Origin: Prochlorothrix hollandica PCC 9006 = CALU 1027
GTDB taxonomy: Bacteria > Cyanobacteriota > Cyanobacteriia > Prochlorotrichales > Prochlorotrichaceae
DNA: 55,269 nt
Direction: 5' to 3'
Assembly: GCF_000332315.1 (NCBI RefSeq)
Contig: NZ_KB235933.1
Span: 112,130 to 167,398 of the forward strand
The position numbers and the translations under genes are program-made. The notes under the pieces are model-generated. The model searched no databases and was not told the origin of the DNA. It saw nothing but the letters and a program-made list of their open reading frames with translations. How positions within the stretch are numbered: position 1 is the first letter of the stretch; each line of letters opens with the position of its first letter. This document shows positions 53,709-55,269 of the stretch, in pieces.

Positions 53709-54639
53709 CGGCCTGCAAAATCTCGTCATCGGTGGAAAAGTCGATGGCTGCTGCTCCTTTGTTTTGGGGTTGATAGTCCCGATCGAAGGAATCACGCAAC
53801 CCCGCCACTAAATCAAATTGGGGAGTCCAGGACAGGTGCTGCTTGGCCTTCTCGATCGACGTAAAGAAATGTTGGGGGCGCAGGGGGAAGGCTTTGCGTT
53901 TGCCAAAGTCAAAGGCTTTGGGGTCGTAATGCACCAGTTGGAGGCTGCTGGGATCTTTGCCCGCCGCCGCTGCACAGGCTTGGGCCAGACCATCAAAGGT
54001 GACAAAGCGTTCCCCGGAAATATTGTAAATTTGGCCCATGGCCTGGGGATTGTCCACCATGGCCACCAGGGCCGAGGCCAGATCCTGACAATGGCCCAAC
54101 TGGGTCAGGTGTTGCCCATGGCCGGGAATGGGGATGGGGCGATCGTGGACAATGCGATCAAAAAACCACTCTTCCAAGGGATTGTAGTTTTGGGGACCAT
54201 AGATATAGACCGGGCGCACCGCCGTAAAGGGAATCCCCTGGGCCGCGAGGTAGTCTTCCGTGGCGAATTTACCCTTATGGCGACTGTTGGGATCGACGGC
54301 ATCCCCTTCGATGTGGGGCATTTGGGCCGATTTTTGGTAGACCCCAGCGGAACTGATATAGATAAACTGGCGCAGCTTGCCCTTAAAGATCTCCACCAGG
54401 GGTTGGGTATCGGCTAATTCCCGGCCATTATTGTCAAAGATGACATCAAAAGACTGATCGCTGAGGTTGGCCTTCAGTTGGGCTGCATCGGTGCGATCGC
54501 CGTGGATCTGGGTCACCCCTGCCACGGGGCTGGGTCGGTTCCCCCGGTTAAACAGCACCACGTCATGGCCTTGGCTCACCAACTGTTGGGTTAAGTACAC
54601 CCCAATGAACCGGGTTCCCCCCATCACAAGAATACGCAT
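53698..54639 (-). CDS. NAD-dependent epimerase/dehydratase family protein, CSP41b-like
   Basis: 313 residues. N-terminal Rossmann motif ILVMGGTRFIGVYL (GGTRFIG variant of GxxGxxG), ISSAGVY and the LDH..F-type segment NYNPLEEWFFDRI. The GGTRFIG start, DNNGRELADTQPL and LSWTPQFDLVAGL are typical of the CSP41b group (chloroplast stem-loop binding protein homologues), which in plastids bind RNA and support ribosomes and transcription. The classical YxxxK pair is not evident, so it may act as a binding protein rather than a dehydratase. Confidence 0.82.
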   Translation of the reverse strand: MRILVMGGTRFIGVYLTQQLVSQGHDVVLFNRGNRPSPVAGVTQIHGDRTDAAQLKANLSDQSFDVIFDNNGRELADTQPLVEIFKGKLRQFIYISSAGVYQKSAQMPHIEGDAVDPNSRHKGKFATEDYLAAQGIPFTAVRPVYIYGPQNYNPLEEWFFDRIVHDRPIPIPGHGQHLTQLGHCQDLASALVAMVDNPQAMGQIYNISGERFVTFDGLAQACAAAAGKDPSSLQLVHYDPKAFDFGKRKAFPLRPQHFFTSIEKAKQHLSWTPQFDLVAGLRDSFDRDYQPQNKGAAAIDFSTDDEILQAVTA

Positions 54640-54682
54640 GACTCACCTTCCCTCTGGCTAAAACGGCCACCGCCCCCATGGC

Positions 54683-54727
54683 CAATGGTTGGCTAATGGT
54701 TGGCTAATGGTTGGACAATGGTTGGAC
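54683..54727. repeat. 11-bp tandem repeat upstream of the CSP41b-like gene
   Basis: Four units of caatggttgga / taatggttggc about 45-90 bp before the start codon on the minus strand, in the expected promoter region. Confidence 0.85.
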
Positions 54728-54792
54728 TTTCTCCTTTAAAACTACAACGGGTGAGCGCCATGCACTCACCCAGTTTATAGCCAGGATCCTGA

Positions 54793-55269
54793 AGACCCTC
54801 ACCCTAAATCCCTCTCCCAGGACGGGCGAGGGACTTTGAAGCATTCTTACTCCCCTTCTCCCACCCTGGGAGAAGGGGCTGGGGGATGAGGGTTTCCCAT
54901 AGGTTGTGATGTGGGACTTTCCTGAAGACCCTCACCCTAAATCCCTCTCCCAGGACGGGCGAGGGACTTTGAAGCATTCTTGCTCCCCTTCGCCCCTGGT
55001 GGGAGAAGGGGTTGGGGGATGAGGGCTTTCCCTTTCCCATCCATTACCCGGCATCTAGGGAGTAAAGACCCTCACCCTAAATCCCTCTCCCAGGGCGGGA
55101 GAGGGACTTTGAAGCATTCTTGCTCCCCTTCGCCCCTGGTGGGAGAAGGGGTTGGGGGATGAGGGCTTCCCCTTTCCCATCCATTACCCGGCATCTAGGG
55201 AATAAAGACCCTCACCCTAAATCCCTCTCCCAGGGCGGGAGAGGGACTTTGAAGCATTCTTGCTCCCCT
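54793..55269. repeat. Tandem array of a ~133-140-bp repeat, cut by the window end
   Basis: Units begin at 54793, 54926, 55066 and 55206 with agaccctcaccctaaatccc. Each has two palindromic parts: cctctccca...gggagagg and ccccttc(t/g)ccc...ggagaagggg. The family is dispersed: part of it is at 21155-21215. No gene is present in 54728-55269. Confidence 0.92.

Overview
The window is cyanobacterial. Evidence: abundant HIP1-type GCGATCGC octamers, a DUF2973 protein beside a glucokinase, a CSP41b-like epimerase, a PEP-CTERM integral membrane protein of the TIGR02921 type, Nif11-domain proteins, DUF3226 and Uma2 proteins, and a 40-residue one-helix protein that resembles small NDH-1 subunits. Housekeeping DNA is GC-rich and the genus cannot be fixed from the window. 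A striking background trait is the number of short tandem repeat arrays. Inside genes their units are 12, 15, 18, 21 or 24 bp and keep the frame; between genes the units are mostly 10, 11, 13, 14, 16, 17 or 20 bp.

Layout. 1-9.5 kb: end of an IS200/IS605 (TnpB) element, Uma2 nuclease, a repeat-riddled GH38 alpha-mannosidase, a frameshifted DUF2079 membrane protein, an IS1634-type element with DUF4277, and the phosphatase remnant it cut off. 9.3-15.2 kb: two abutting TA-flanked MITE-like elements, thrS, a DUF2973 protein, glk and a phosphohexomutase; glk and the mutase both act on hexose phosphates. 15.4-16.6 kb: an AT-rich patch where a vapBC-type toxin-antitoxin pair sits between two remnants of a type ISP restriction-modification gene. 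16.9-22.1 kb: PEP-CTERM membrane protein with VIT/vWA regions, a convergent glycosyltransferase, a broken coiled-coil gene, tadA and the small one-helix protein.

22.1-38.9 kb is an accessory (defence) island. It holds an AAA ATPase plus TOPRIM-like DUF3226 pair, a small zinc-ribbon gene preceded by eight 10-bp repeats, a Zorya operon (unknown gene, zorA, zorB, zorC) with no zorD, a 1767-residue fusion of DnaQ-like exonuclease, RecQ helicase and UvrD helicase, and an unrecognised three-gene operon. The part from 22.1 to 31.7 kb is bracketed by two nearly identical ~757-bp direct repeats, each carrying a double-Nif11 gene; a third, shorter copy looks like the same locus without the Nif11 unit. 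The giant helicase gene is itself bracketed by ~44-bp direct repeats.

39.2-55.3 kb returns to core genes: queG, an armadillo-like membrane protein, a PAS/PAS/PAS/GAF/GGDEF diguanylate cyclase, a HIT protein, leuC, a membrane protein with a clear promoter and terminator, trpA, yidD, an ABC1/UbiB kinase whose upstream region is a MITE copy, and a CSP41b-like protein. The window ends in a ~140-bp tandem repeat. Function calls rest on motifs read by eye; no database search was possible.
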